This document shows, piece by piece, positions 1 to 8,676 of a stretch of 64,000 nucleotides of DNA; position 1 is the stretch's first letter; each line of letters begins with the position of its first letter. Source of the stretch: Amycolatopsis balhimycina FH 1894. GTDB lineage: Bacteria > Actinomycetota > Actinomycetes > Mycobacteriales > Pseudonocardiaceae. The stretch covers positions 5,824,822 to 5,888,821 of the forward strand of contig NZ_KB913037.1 in the NCBI RefSeq assembly GCF_000384295.1. The letters run 5' to 3'. The notes under the pieces were generated by a model. It worked only from the letters and a program-made list of their open reading frames with translations. It was not told the DNA's origin and did not search any database. The translations under genes and the position numbers were made by a program.

Positions 1-406
1 TGGTCAGGTTGCGCTTGATGAAGTCGTCGGTGTTGAGGATGATCGTCCCACCCTGTGGGACGTCGCCGAGGTTCGCCTTGAGCGCGGCCGGGTTCATCGC
101 CACGAGCACGTCGGGGCGGTCGCCGGGGGTGAGGATGTCGTAGTCGGCGAAGTGGACCTGGAACGAGGAGACGCCGGGGATCGTGCCCTGCGGGGCGCGG
201 ATTTCGGCGGGGAAGTTCGGCATCGTCGACAGGTCGTTGCCGAACGCGGCGGCCTCCGAGGTGAACCGGTCGCCGGTCAGCTGCATGCCGTCACCCGAGT
301 CGCCCGCGAACCGGATGACGACCCGGTCCAGCTTGCTGATCTCGGTCGGCCTGGTTGCGGCGAGCGAGCCGTGACCAGCGCCGTTGCCGTTCGCACTCGT
401 GCTCAT
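1..406 (-). CDS. korA: 2-oxoglutarate:ferredoxin oxidoreductase alpha subunit, N-terminal part
   Basis: Partial gene; only the first 135 or so codons are present and the rest lies off the left edge. The ATG is at 406. After a short Ser/Gly-rich leader the protein reads [19 protein letters not shown], then [20 protein letters not shown] and [16 protein letters not shown]. This is the gamma-domain start of the fused gamma/alpha subunit of 2-oxoacid:ferredoxin oxidoreductases, which decarboxylate 2-oxoglutarate to succinyl-CoA with ferredoxin as electron acceptor. In actinobacteria korA is normally followed by korB, which would lie outside the window. The substrate is inferred from the family. 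Confidence 0.88.
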   Translation of the reverse strand, partial: MSTSANGNGAGHGSLAATRPTEISKLDRVVIRFAGDSGDGMQLTGDRFTSEAAAFGNDLSTMPNFPAEIRAPQGTIPGVSSFQVHFADYDILTPGDRPDVLVAMNPAALKANLGDVPQGGTIILNTDDFIKRNLT

Positions 407-669
407 GGGTCAGGGATTCCCTCTCTCCCGACGTTGCGGCCTTCGGTTCGCCTGCCCAGTGCCCTGACAGGCGGATCACCAGGCCCTACCACGAGGTTAG
501 CTCGCGCCCGGTGTCCATGTTTCCGCGCGTCCCGGCTGGACGGCGACCTCTGCCCTGCCTTGAAAGTCCTCTGTGCTGGTCCGGGAAACACCTGTAACCG
601 ATGGTAACGGCTATCGGTGTGTCCACGTTGTGATGCGTGTCTCCCGGTGGGGTGTCCAACTGCTGAGAT

Positions 670-1434
670 TCAGCGGCGGGACCGGATCCGCGCCCGCATC
701 ACCGCCACCCGTTCGGCGAAGCCGGGCGAAGCCAGCGACGCCAGTTGCGGCTCGATCTCGACGTCGACGGCGTCGGCGTGCGCGGCCAGCGAGGCGGTCG
801 TCCGGAGGCTGCGCTTGGTGGCCAGCAGCGCTTCGCGGGGCGCGGCGACCGCCGGCGCCGCCAGCTCCCTGGCCGCGGCCACCAGGTCGTCGTGCTCGCC
901 GCCGACCACCCGGAGCGCCAGCCCGGCGTGTACCGCCGCCTCGGCGTCGAGCGGCTGCCCGAACAAGGTCATGGCGGCGGCCTGCTGCGGGCCGGCGAGC
1001 CGCTGCGTCATCCACGTCATGCCGCCGCCGGGGTGCAGCCCGAGCTCGAGGAACCGGGCCACGAACTTCGCCCGCGGCCCGGCCAGCCGGACGTCCGCGG
1101 CGAGCGCGAGGTTCAGCCCGGCGCCGACGGCCGCGCCGCCGACCGCCGCGATCGTCGGCAGCGCGCAGCGGGCCACGGCGAGGAAGCCTTCGTAGATGGC
1201 GCGCAGGCCCTGCTCGTCGGCGTGGGTCAGGGCGGACAGGTCGGCGCCGGCGCAGAAGGCCGGCGGCGTGCCGGTGACCACGACGGCGTGCACCGACTCG
1301 TCCCGTTCCGCCGCGTCGACGGCGGCCGCGAGCTGCGCGGAGAGGTCGAGGGTCAACGCGTTGCGGCTGCCGGGCGCGTCGACGGTCAGCAGGGCGACGC
1401 CGCCGGCGTGCACGCTGACGATGCTGTCGGTCAT
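670..1434 (-). CDS. Enoyl-CoA hydratase/isomerase (crotonase) family protein
   Basis: 254 aa, the usual crotonase length. Seen: FCAGADLS around residue 70 and [20 protein letters not shown] around residue 110, the two segments that form the oxyanion hole and CoA pocket, followed by [16 protein letters not shown]. It should act on an acyl-CoA thioester in the cytoplasm; the true substrate cannot be read from the sequence. The ATG at 1434 begins [20 protein letters not shown] longer reading frame extends upstream into the Lrp gene but has no family similarity there. It is downstream of and co-oriented with the Lrp-type regulator, 62 bases away, so they may share a transcript. Confidence 0.85.
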   Translation of the reverse strand: MTDSIVSVHAGGVALLTVDAPGSRNALTLDLSAQLAAAVDAAERDESVHAVVVTGTPPAFCAGADLSALTHADEQGLRAIYEGFLAVARCALPTIAAVGGAAVGAGLNLALAADVRLAGPRAKFVARFLELGLHPGGGMTWMTQRLAGPQQAAAMTLFGQPLDAEAAVHAGLALRVVGGEHDDLVAAARELAAPAVAAPREALLATKRSLRTTASLAAHADAVDVEIEPQLASLASPGFAERVAVMRARIRSRR

Positions 1435-1496
1435 GCGGTCAGCGTGGCACGCACCGCTCGCACGCGGCTGCGGGATGGCTGAAAGGCGTGCCCCGC

Positions 1497-1952
1497 TCAC
1501 TCCTCCGGCGTCGGCGGCCGTTCGAGCAGCCGGGAGAGCACCACCGTCGACACCGTGCGGTCCACGATCTCGAGCCCGCGCAGCCGCTCCAGCGCCGTCT
1601 CCAGGTGGTGGATATCCGCAGCCCGCAAATGCACGATCGCGTCCGCCGCGCCCGAGACCGTGTACGCGGCCACCACCTCCGGCAGCGGTTCCAGCCGCGC
1701 GCGGATCCGGGCCGGCGTGATGTTGCCCTGGCACGTGACCTCGACGAACGCCTCCGTGCCCCAGCCCAGCGCCTCGGGGTCGACCACCGCGGTGAAGCCG
1801 CGGAGGATGCCCGTTTCGAGGAGCCGGTCGACCCGCCGCTTCACCGCCGGGGCGGACAGGCCGACGACCTTCCCGATCTCCGCGTAGCTGGAACGCGCGT
1901 TCGCCACGAGACATGAAACGATTCGCTGGTCGATGGTGTTCACACGCAACAT
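1497..1952 (-). CDS. Lrp/AsnC family transcriptional regulator
   Basis: 151 aa, normal for the family. An N-terminal AsnC-type helix-turn-helix ([20 protein letters not shown], then [21 protein letters not shown], about residues 8-50) is followed by an RAM/ligand-binding domain. The ATG at 1952 faces away from the dimethylargininase gene, with only 65 bases between starts, so the regulator probably controls that divergent gene and itself. Lrp-family proteins usually sense an amino acid; arginine, ornithine or a methylated arginine is a plausible ligand given the neighbour, but that is inference. Confidence 0.9.
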   Translation of the reverse strand: MLRVNTIDQRIVSCLVANARSSYAEIGKVVGLSAPAVKRRVDRLLETGILRGFTAVVDPEALGWGTEAFVEVTCQGNITPARIRARLEPLPEVVAAYTVSGAADAIVHLRAADIHHLETALERLRGLEIVDRTVSTVVLSRLLERPPTPEE

Positions 1953-2017
1953 TTAGCACAGATGTGCGCAGCGAACAGCGATTGATTGCGAGTTTAGGCA
2001 GCACTTACCCTGCAATC

Positions 2018-2854
2018 ATGCAGGAGATGCGCGTACCGACCACCCGTCGATACCTCATGTGCCCGCCGCGCTTCTTCGCGGTGGACTACGTGATCAACCC
2101 CTGGATGGACCCGACCCAGCCGGTCAGCGCCGACGTCGCGATGGCGCAGTGGGCGCAGCTGCGCGACACCTACCGCCGCCTCGGCCACACCGTCGAGGAG
2201 ATCGACGCCCAGCCCGGCCTGCCCGACATGGTCTTCGCCGCCAACTCCGGCACCGTCGTCGACGGGCGCGTGCTCGGCTCGCGGTTCCGCGCGCCGCAGC
2301 GCACCGCCGAGGCCGAGCACTTCCGCCGCTGGTTCGTCGAGCACGGCTACCGCGACATCACCATGCCGGAGAAGATCAACGAGGCCGAGGGCGACTTCGC
2401 CTGGACCGGCACCCTGCTGCTCGCCGGCACCGGCTTCCGCACCGACCCGGCCGCGCACGCCGAGGCCCAGGAGGTCCTCGGCGTCCCGGTCGTCTCGCTG
2501 CACCTGGTCGACCCGCGCTACTACCACCTCGACACGGCGTTGTTCGTGCTCGCCGAGGCCACCGACACGACGCGGGCGCAGATCGTCTACTACCCCGGGG
2601 CGTTCTCGGCCGGCTCGCGCCGCGTCCTGGAGCGGCTGTTCCCGGACGCCGTCCTCGCGACCAAGGAAGACGCCGAATGCTTCGGCCTCAACGGCGTGTC
2701 CGACGGCCGCAACGTCGTCCTGCCCGTCGAGGCCACCCGACTGGGTGAAATTCTCGCGGACCGGGGGTACGAGCCGGTCTACGTCGACATCTCCGAGCTG
2801 CGGAAAGCCGGCGGCGGCCCGAAGTGCTGCACGCTCGAAATCCGCAAAGGCTAA
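2018..2854 (+). CDS. ddaH: Dimethylarginine dimethylaminohydrolase / amidinotransferase family
   Basis: 278 aa from the ATG at 2018 (2027 is also possible). The protein has the guanidine-modifying (pentein) fold signatures: LMCPPRFF near the start, FAANSGTV, EGDFAWTG, the catalytic His in YYHLDTAL and a C-terminal catalytic Cys in GGGPKCCTLEI. The usual reaction is hydrolysis of N-omega-methylated arginines to citrulline and methylamines. Actinobacterial members are often paired with an Lrp regulator and an ornithine aminotransferase; here the regulator is divergent, but no rocD follows. An upstream in-frame ATG at 1913 lies inside the Lrp gene and was not used. Arginine deiminase-like activity is an alternative. 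Confidence 0.85.
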   Translation: MQEMRVPTTRRYLMCPPRFFAVDYVINPWMDPTQPVSADVAMAQWAQLRDTYRRLGHTVEEIDAQPGLPDMVFAANSGTVVDGRVLGSRFRAPQRTAEAEHFRRWFVEHGYRDITMPEKINEAEGDFAWTGTLLLAGTGFRTDPAAHAEAQEVLGVPVVSLHLVDPRYYHLDTALFVLAEATDTTRAQIVYYPGAFSAGSRRVLERLFPDAVLATKEDAECFGLNGVSDGRNVVLPVEATRLGEILADRGYEPVYVDISELRKAGGGPKCCTLEIRKG

Positions 2855-2935
2855 GTAGCGGCAAAAACGTGTAACTCCCCCGTTTGCCGCTGCGATTAAT
2901 CGAAGTAACAAATCGGCTACTCGCGGTGGCAGGCG

Positions 2936-3595
2936 GTGGGAGCGGTGACGGTGATCCTCGCCGTGCACGGGATAGGCCGGCCGGCTCGCCAGCTCGACCC
3001 GGGCGAGGACGAGCGCTGGCTGACCGTTGCGCAGTTCGAGCGCGTGCTCGACTTCGCCGTGGATCGCGAGGACGTCCGCCTCACCTTCGACGACGGCAAC
3101 GAGTCCGACGTCGAGATCGCGCTGCCGCGGCTCGCCGACCGCGGGCTGGCGGCGGAGTTCTTCCCCTTGGCGGGCCGGCTCGGGCAGCGCGGCTACCTCG
3201 ACCGCGACGGCCTGCGCGCACTCGTGCGCGCCGGGATGGAGGTCGGCTCGCACGGCTGGGAGCCGCGCGACTGGCGGCGGCTCGACGACCGCCACGCCCG
3301 CCGGGAGCTGACCGAAGCTCCGAAGCTGCTCGGCGACCTGTGCGGGCGGCCGGTGCGGCGGTATTCGCTGCCGTTCGGCGCCTACGACCGGCGCGTGCTG
3401 GCGCGGCTGCGGCAGGCCGGCGCCACCCGCGTCTACACGAGCGACGGCGGGGCCGCGCGCCGCGACGGCTGGCTGCAGGCGCGCACCGAGCTGCGGCACG
3501 ACCTCGACGGCGACTGGCTCGACGGCGTGCTCGCCCCGGCGTCCCGGCGGGCCGCGCACTGGGTGACCCGCTTGTTCCGCCGCGCCGCGCGGTAG
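2936..3595 (+). CDS. Polysaccharide deacetylase family protein (NodB-like, small)
   Basis: 219 aa from a GTG at 2936; GTG at 2945 is an alternative with a better-spaced purine stretch. Seen: VRLTFDDGNESDVEIALPRL (motif 1, with the Asp pair that binds metal and acts as base), VGSHGWEP (motif 2 with the metal His) and RRYSLPFGAYDRRVL (motif 3). No signal peptide is evident, so it may act in the cytoplasm or on a glycolipid intermediate. The reaction is probably metal-dependent N- or O-deacetylation of a sugar. It lies alone between the dimethylargininase and chitosanase genes. Confidence 0.75.
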   Translation: MGAVTVILAVHGIGRPARQLDPGEDERWLTVAQFERVLDFAVDREDVRLTFDDGNESDVEIALPRLADRGLAAEFFPLAGRLGQRGYLDRDGLRALVRAGMEVGSHGWEPRDWRRLDDRHARRELTEAPKLLGDLCGRPVRRYSLPFGAYDRRVLARLRQAGATRVYTSDGGAARRDGWLQARTELRHDLDGDWLDGVLAPASRRAAHWVTRLFRRAAR

Positions 3596-3793
3596 CCCGT
3601 CGCGCCCGAAGGACTCCGCCGCACCCGAAGTGCACCGAGTGTTCCGGCGACCGGGACACCGGCCGAACCGGTCGGCCAGGCCCGGGTTCGGTGAGCAGCG
3701 TTTTCGTCAAGCCCGGCCGGATGATGGGAAATTCCTGTACGAAAGGGTCTTGAGTCCGGCTCGGCCGGGGTGCATCCTGGTGCCCCGCCGCTG

Positions 3794-3810
3794 TAAGGAA
3801 AGTTTCCTAA
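3794..3810. promoter_or_regulatory. Palindromic operator-like site upstream of the chitosanase
   Basis: TAAGGAAAGTTTCCTAA: a 13-base core AGGAAA-G-TTTCCT with near-symmetric flanks, 18 bases before the ATG of the GH75 gene. The symmetry and position suggest a repressor site controlling expression of the secreted hydrolase. No cognate regulator is obvious nearby. Confidence 0.45.
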
Positions 3811-3828
3811 CTAAGGGAGCCACCAGGA

Positions 3829-4512
3829 ATGCGGAAACTGATCCTGCTCGCGACGCTGGCGCTGACCGCGGCCGTGATGCCGTCGGCCCTCGCCTCGGCG
3901 TCACCCGCCCCGGCCACCGTGGCGGCCGCCCCGACCGCCGCCCAGCTGCTCGCGAAGACCACCAGCTGCAAGCAGATCTCGAACGGCAAGTACAAGACCG
4001 ACGAAGACGTCTCGGGCAAGACGGTCGCCGTCTGCGACGCCAACGGCGCGGTCTTCTGGAAAGCCGACATGGACATCGACTGCGACGGCCAGCGCACCTC
4101 GCAGTGCAACGAGAACACCGACTGCTGCTATCAGAATGACACCGCGTTCCACCAGTCCGACGGCAAGCCGCTCAACGCCGCGAAGCTGCCCTACATCGTC
4201 GTGCCGAGCTCCAGCAGCATCTGGAAGTACTCCTCGTCCGGCCTCAAGGGTGGCGGCTCCTGCGCGGTGATCTACAACGGCAAGGTCGAGTACGCGGTCA
4301 TCGGCGACACCGGCCCGACGCAGATCATCGGCGAAGCCTCCTACGCGACGGCGAAGGACCTCGGCATCAACCCCGACCCGTCCAACGGCGGCACCGACTC
4401 CGGCGTGACGTACATCTGCTTCAAGAACTCGACGGTCTCGCCGATCGAGAACCACTCCAACGCGGTGAGCAAGGGGCAGGGCCTCGCCACCACCTTCGTG
4501 AACAACAACTAA
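3829..4512 (+). CDS. Secreted chitosanase, glycoside hydrolase family 75
   Basis: 227 aa. A Sec signal peptide occupies about residues 1-25 (MRKLILLATLALTAAVMPSA then ALAS). The mature part carries the GH75 hallmarks GGGSCAVIYNGKVEYAVIGD and IIGEASYATAKDLGIN, holding the Asp and Glu regarded as catalytic in this mostly fungal-type chitosanase family. Cys pairs (CDANG, CDGQ, CNENTDCC) suggest disulfides, fitting export. It should hydrolyse chitosan outside the cell. It is monocistronic: a palindromic site lies just upstream and a strong hairpin downstream. Confidence 0.87.
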   Translation: MRKLILLATLALTAAVMPSALASASPAPATVAAAPTAAQLLAKTTSCKQISNGKYKTDEDVSGKTVAVCDANGAVFWKADMDIDCDGQRTSQCNENTDCCYQNDTAFHQSDGKPLNAAKLPYIVVPSSSSIWKYSSSGLKGGGSCAVIYNGKVEYAVIGDTGPTQIIGEASYATAKDLGINPDPSNGGTDSGVTYICFKNSTVSPIENHSNAVSKGQGLATTFVNNN

Positions 4513-4528
4513 AGGCGCGACCTCCTGA

Positions 4529-4577
4529 CGATCCGGCGGCGAATCGTGGTTCTTTTCCACGGTCCGCCGCCGGATCG
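4529..4577 (+). terminator. Strong hairpin after the chitosanase gene
   Basis: Perfect 13-base arms (CGATCCGGCGGCG and its complement at 4565-4577), with a further CGTGG/CCACG pairing inside. No T-tract follows, which is common for actinobacterial terminators. Confidence 0.7.
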
Positions 4578-4723
4578 TGGGTGAAATCGAGACGCGATTC
4601 TCACCTGAAACCCTTGCGCCTCACGGCCGTTTCACGCATTCCCCCGTTCGCCGCCGCGGCGGTAACGATCCAGGGGCGCCCGCCGACCAACGAGAGGGTC
4701 GCGCGGAATAGCGGAGGTTTGGC

Positions 4724-6040
4724 GTGAAGATCAGTGTCTTCGGGCTCGGTTACGTCGGCTGTGTTTCCGCCGCGTGCCTGGCGGGGCAAGGGCACCGGGT
4801 GGTCGGCGTGGACGTCAACCCGGTCAAGATCGACCTCATCACCGGCGGCAACGCCCCGGTGGTCGAGGAGCGGATCGGCGAGCTGACCGCCGAAGTCGTC
4901 GCGAGCGGGGCGCTGAGAGCCACGACGGACGTCGCGGAGGCCGTCGCTGACAGCGAGATCTCGCTGATCTGCGTCGGCACGCCGTCGGCGCCGAACGGCA
5001 GCCTCTCCACGGTCTACCTCGAGCGCGTCGCCGAGGAAATCGGCGAAGCCCTCGCGAAGAAGAGCGAGCGGCACACCGTCGTCTTCCGGAGCACGATGCT
5101 GCCCGGCACCTGCCTCGACCTGCTGATCCCGATCCTGGAGAAGGCGTCGGGCCGCACGGCCGGCGTCGACTTCGGCGTCGCGGTGAACCCCGAGTTCCTG
5201 CGCGAGGGCACCAGCGTCCGCGACTTCTTCGACCCGCCGAAGACCGTGATCGGCGAGATCGACACCGCCAGCGGCGACGCCGTGGCGGCGCTGTACGAAG
5301 GACTGCCCGGTCCCGTCTTCCGCGTGCCGATCCCGGTCGCGGAGATGACGAAGTACGCCGACAACTCCTTCCACGGCTTGAAGATCGGCTTCGCCAACGA
5401 GCTCGGCTCGGTCTGCCGGGCGCTCGGCCTCGACTCGCACCAGGTGATCGACGTCTTCCTCGCCGACACCAAGCTCAACATCAGCCCCGCCTACCTCAAG
5501 CCCGGGTTCGCGTTCGGCGGCTCCTGCCTGCCGAAGGACCTGCGCGGGCTGGTCTACGCCGCGCACCGCGCCGACGTGAAGGTGCCGATCCTGTCGCACG
5601 TGCTGGCGTCCAACGACGAGCACCTGCAGCGCGCGTTCGACCTGGTCGCGCGCACCGGCAAGCGCAAGGTCGGGCTGTTCGGGCTGTCGTTCAAGCCGGG
5701 CACCGACGACCTGCGCGAGTCGCCGCTGGTCGAACTGGCCGAGAAGCTGCTCGGCAAGGGCTACGACCTCAAGATCTACGACGCGAACGTCAGCCTCTCG
5801 CGGCTGATGGGGGCCAACCGCGAGTTCATCGAGGGCAGGTTGCCGCACCTGGGCCAGCTGCTGGCCGGGTCCGTCGAAGAAGTCATGGACCACGCCGACG
5901 TCGTCATCGTCGGCTGCAAGGACCCGGACGTGCTGGCGGCCCTGCCGCGCGGTGGCGACCGGGTGCTCGTCGACCTCGTCCGCCTGCCCGACGCCGCCGA
6001 GCGTCGCCTTGAAGAGGGATACGCCGGCCTTGCCTGGTAA
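4724..6040 (+). CDS. Nucleotide-sugar 6-dehydrogenase, most like GDP-mannose 6-dehydrogenase
   Basis: 438 aa from GTG 4724 (RBS GGAGG at 4712-4716). NAD-binding GLGYVG at residues 7-12; NPEFLREGTSVRDFFDPPKT then VIGE; catalytic Cys268 in FAFGGSCLPKD; C-terminal UDPG/GDPM domain with FKPGTDDLRESP. The enzyme oxidises the C6 alcohol of an NDP-hexose to the uronic acid with 2 NAD+. The PP-x-TVIGE stretch, total length and Cys268 match Pseudomonas AlgD (436 aa, Cys268) better than UDP-glucose dehydrogenases, so GDP-mannuronate is the best guess, with UDP-glucuronate the alternative. It is the first gene of the exopolysaccharide operon and overlaps the next by 11 bases. Confidence 0.82.
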   Translation: MKISVFGLGYVGCVSAACLAGQGHRVVGVDVNPVKIDLITGGNAPVVEERIGELTAEVVASGALRATTDVAEAVADSEISLICVGTPSAPNGSLSTVYLERVAEEIGEALAKKSERHTVVFRSTMLPGTCLDLLIPILEKASGRTAGVDFGVAVNPEFLREGTSVRDFFDPPKTVIGEIDTASGDAVAALYEGLPGPVFRVPIPVAEMTKYADNSFHGLKIGFANELGSVCRALGLDSHQVIDVFLADTKLNISPAYLKPGFAFGGSCLPKDLRGLVYAAHRADVKVPILSHVLASNDEHLQRAFDLVARTGKRKVGLFGLSFKPGTDDLRESPLVELAEKLLGKGYDLKIYDANVSLSRLMGANREFIEGRLPHLGQLLAGSVEEVMDHADVVIVGCKDPDVLAALPRGGDRVLVDLVRLPDAAERRLEEGYAGLAW

Positions 6041-7211
6041 AGCGCTCATCCTCGTCGAAAACCTCTCCGTTCCCTTCGACCGGCGGGTGTGGCAGGAGTC
6101 CACGACCCTGCGCGACGCCGGGTGGGAAGTCCACGTGATCTGCCCGCAGGGCACGAAACGCGACACCGAGGCTGAGGCCGTGATCGACGGCGTCCACATT
6201 TACCGGTACCCGCTCAAGGCGGCGACCGGCGGGCCCGCCGGCTACTTGCAGGAATACGGCAGCGCGCTGTGGCACACGCTGCGGCTGGCCCGGAAGGTCG
6301 GGCCGGTCGACGTCGTGCACGCCTGCAACCCGCCCGACCTGCTGTACCTGGTCGCGAAGGTGCTCAAGCGCCAGGGCGCCCGGTTCATCTTCGACCAGCA
6401 CGACCTGTGCCCCGAGCTGTACCTCTCGCGGTTCGACCGCGGGCAGGACCTCCTCTACCGCGGGGTCTGCGCGCTCGAACGCGCCACCTACCGCGCCGCC
6501 GACGTCGTGATCTCGACGAACGAGAGCTACAAGCAGGTCGCCCGGATCCGCGGCGGCAAGCGGCCCGAGGACGTCTTCGTGGTGCGCAGCGCCCCGGTCG
6601 TCGAGCGGTTCCACGAGGTGCCGGCCGAGCCCGAGCTGAAGAAGGGCAAGCCGTACCTGCTCGCCTACCTCGGCGTGATGGGCCCGCAGGACGGCGTCGA
6701 CTACGCCCTGCGCGCGCTCGAGAAGCTGCGTGACGAGGTCGGCCGCACCGACTGGCACGCGGTGTTCGTCGGCTCCGGCGACGCCTTCGACGACATGGTG
6801 GCGCTCTCGGCGAAGCTCGGGCTCGCCAACCAGGTCGAGTTCACCGGCCGGATCTCGGACGAGGACCTGGTCCGCTACCTGTCCACCGCCGACGTCTGCC
6901 TGTCGCCGGACCCGCTGAACCCGCTCAACGACGTCTCCACGATGAACAAGGTCATGGAGTACATGGCGATGAGCAAGCCGATCGTCTCGTTCGAGCTGCG
7001 CGAGGCCCGGGTTTCCGCCGGTGACGCGGCCGTCTACGCCCCGGCGAACGACGAGTCGGCGTTCGCGAAGCTCGTCGCGCAGCTGCTCGACGACCCCGAG
7101 GAACGGGCCCGGATGGGTAAACTCGGCCAGGCCAGGGTGGCGGGTGCGCTCTCCTGGGAGAACTCGGCGAAGGCCCTGCTCGCCGCATATGAGCACGCAG
7201 TGAAGTCCTGA
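6030..7211 (+). CDS. Glycosyltransferase family 4
   Basis: 393 aa from a TTG at 6030 (LPGKALILVENLSVPFDRRV), chosen because GAAGAGGGA lies 10 bases upstream and similarity begins there; it overlaps the dehydrogenase stop. It is a two-domain GT-B fold: an N-terminal acceptor domain with VDVVHACNPPDLLY and FDQHDLCPELY, and a C-terminal nucleotide-sugar domain with YLGVMGPQDGVD, VFVGSGDAF and STMNKVMEYMAMSKPIV. The NPPD and QHDLCPE signatures are typical of bacterial exopolysaccharide GT4 enzymes. It probably adds one sugar to an undecaprenyl-linked repeat at the inner face of the membrane. Confidence 0.88.
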   Translation: MPGKALILVENLSVPFDRRVWQESTTLRDAGWEVHVICPQGTKRDTEAEAVIDGVHIYRYPLKAATGGPAGYLQEYGSALWHTLRLARKVGPVDVVHACNPPDLLYLVAKVLKRQGARFIFDQHDLCPELYLSRFDRGQDLLYRGVCALERATYRAADVVISTNESYKQVARIRGGKRPEDVFVVRSAPVVERFHEVPAEPELKKGKPYLLAYLGVMGPQDGVDYALRALEKLRDEVGRTDWHAVFVGSGDAFDDMVALSAKLGLANQVEFTGRISDEDLVRYLSTADVCLSPDPLNPLNDVSTMNKVMEYMAMSKPIVSFELREARVSAGDAAVYAPANDESAFAKLVAQLLDDPEERARMGKLGQARVAGALSWENSAKALLAAYEHAVKS

Positions 7212-7320
7212 TCGCCGTTCGGTCAAGAAGTTTCCGGACGTGTAACCAATGCTCCCGGTCCGGCGACGGTTCCGGTAACCGGCCGATCAACTGAACCCGT
7301 TCGGCGTACCCGGCTCAGGA

Positions 7321-8676
7321 ATGGAGACCCCGCCGTTGACTGACGACACGGTGCGCCTGGCCCTGGTCGGGCAGGTCCTGCGACGACGATGGCGGCTGCT
7401 GGCCGCCCTCGCCGTCCTGGGTGCGGCGGTCGGCGCGGTGGCGTCGATCCTGCTTTCGCCCGGCTACAAGACGACCTCGAGCGTGCTCCTCCAGGGACCG
7501 CGCCAGGCCGACGAACTGCTCACCCAGGCCCAGGTCGCGACCAGCTCGGTCGTCCTCGACCGCGCGGCCGCCGTCCTGCCGTGGCACCCGACCGGCGCCG
7601 ATCTGCAGAAGAAGATCACCGCGTCGGTGACGAACGGCAACGTCGTGACGCTCACCGTCTCCGCCGACACCGCCGAGCACGCCCAGCAGCTCGCCGACCA
7701 GGTCGCGCAGCAGTTCGTCAAGTACTCCGGGCAGCTGGCCAGCAACTCCGCGGACGCGTCGGCGCAGCTGGCCCAGGAGCAGCGCGAGTCGCTGCGCAAC
7801 CAGGTCAAGCTGACCACGGACAAGATCAGCGACCTCGCCAAGACCGTGGGCGGGGACCTGACCGTGGAGAGCGTCCAGGTCCGCACCCAGCTCGAGGGCC
7901 TGCGGACGTCGCTGGAGCAGGCCATCAACGACCTCAACCAGGCGGACCTCGCGACCGGCATCGGCAACACCGTCGTGCTGGGCAGCTCCGAGCGCCCGAC
8001 CGGGCCGGCCGCCCCGACGATGGTCCAGCTGGTCGCCGGCGGCGCGGTGCTGTTCTTCCTCGCCGGCGTGTTCGGCCACCTGTTCGCCGCCCGCGCCGAC
8101 CGGCGGCTGCGGGGTGAGCCGGAGATCGCGTCCGCGCTCGGCTCGCCGATCCTCGCCGGCGTCGACGTCACGACCACGCAGGGCGACCGCCTCCCGGCGA
8201 CCGGCTTCACGGGCAAGGTGCGGCGGCTGCTCGGCGGTGACCGGCCGTGGGTGCTGCCGCCGGTCGCGACCTCGGCCGACGAGGTCAACCGCGACATCCG
8301 CTACCGCCGGGTGCTGGCCCGGCTGGCCACCGGCCCCGCCGACATCCTGCTGCTGGTGGCCGACGACGACGAGACGGGCCGCCTGGCTGCCGCCCAGCTC
8401 GCCGAGCTGGCCGACCGGATGTCCCTGCCGCTGCGGGTCTTCGAGTTCTCGGCCGAGCGGCCGACCGTGCCGGACGCCGGACCGGACTCCGGGGTCCTGG
8501 TGGTCCTCGGCACCGGCACCCGCACCGCGTGGCAGCTCGTCCGGCTCGCCGAAGCCTGCTCCGACGCGGGCCAGGAGATCGTCGGCGCCGTTCTCACCCA
8601 CCCCGTCCGGCCGGCCGCGCCGGTCACCGAACCCGCGGCGGAAGCCCCCGAGAAAGCCCTGGCAGGTTCGGCGTGA
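7321..8676 (+). CDS. Wzz-type chain-length protein with a degenerate kinase-like C-terminus (first copy)
   Basis: 451 aa from ATG 7321; TTG 7336 is likely the true start because GGAG sits 9 bases before it. TM1 spans about residues 27-47, then an extracytoplasmic coiled-coil-rich stretch (STADTAEHAQQLADQVAQQF type), then TM2 at about 232-252. The Wzz topology implies control of polysaccharide chain length or export. The cytoplasmic tail ends in a domain like a bacterial tyrosine kinase fold (ILLLVADDDETGRLAAAQL), but the Walker A Gly-Lys-Ser/Thr is absent. A 4-base GTGA overlap couples it to the next gene. Confidence 0.75.
   Translation: METPPLTDDTVRLALVGQVLRRRWRLLAALAVLGAAVGAVASILLSPGYKTTSSVLLQGPRQADELLTQAQVATSSVVLDRAAAVLPWHPTGADLQKKITASVTNGNVVTLTVSADTAEHAQQLADQVAQQFVKYSGQLASNSADASAQLAQEQRESLRNQVKLTTDKISDLAKTVGGDLTVESVQVRTQLEGLRTSLEQAINDLNQADLATGIGNTVVLGSSERPTGPAAPTMVQLVAGGAVLFFLAGVFGHLFAARADRRLRGEPEIASALGSPILAGVDVTTTQGDRLPATGFTGKVRRLLGGDRPWVLPPVATSADEVNRDIRYRRVLARLATGPADILLLVADDDETGRLAAAQLAELADRMSLPLRVFEFSAERPTVPDAGPDSGVLVVLGTGTRTAWQLVRLAEACSDAGQEIVGAVLTHPVRPAAPVTEPAAEAPEKALAGSA

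Noticed and set aside
573..1277. Arg-rich plus-strand frame over the enoyl-CoA hydratase
   Set aside because: Arg/Pro/Ser-rich composition and no motif; antisense shadow of the crotonase gene.
4724..6040. Calling the first exopolysaccharide gene a UDP-glucose 6-dehydrogenase
   Set aside because: Cys268, the PP-x-TVIGE stretch and the length fit GDP-mannose dehydrogenase better, though the call is not final.
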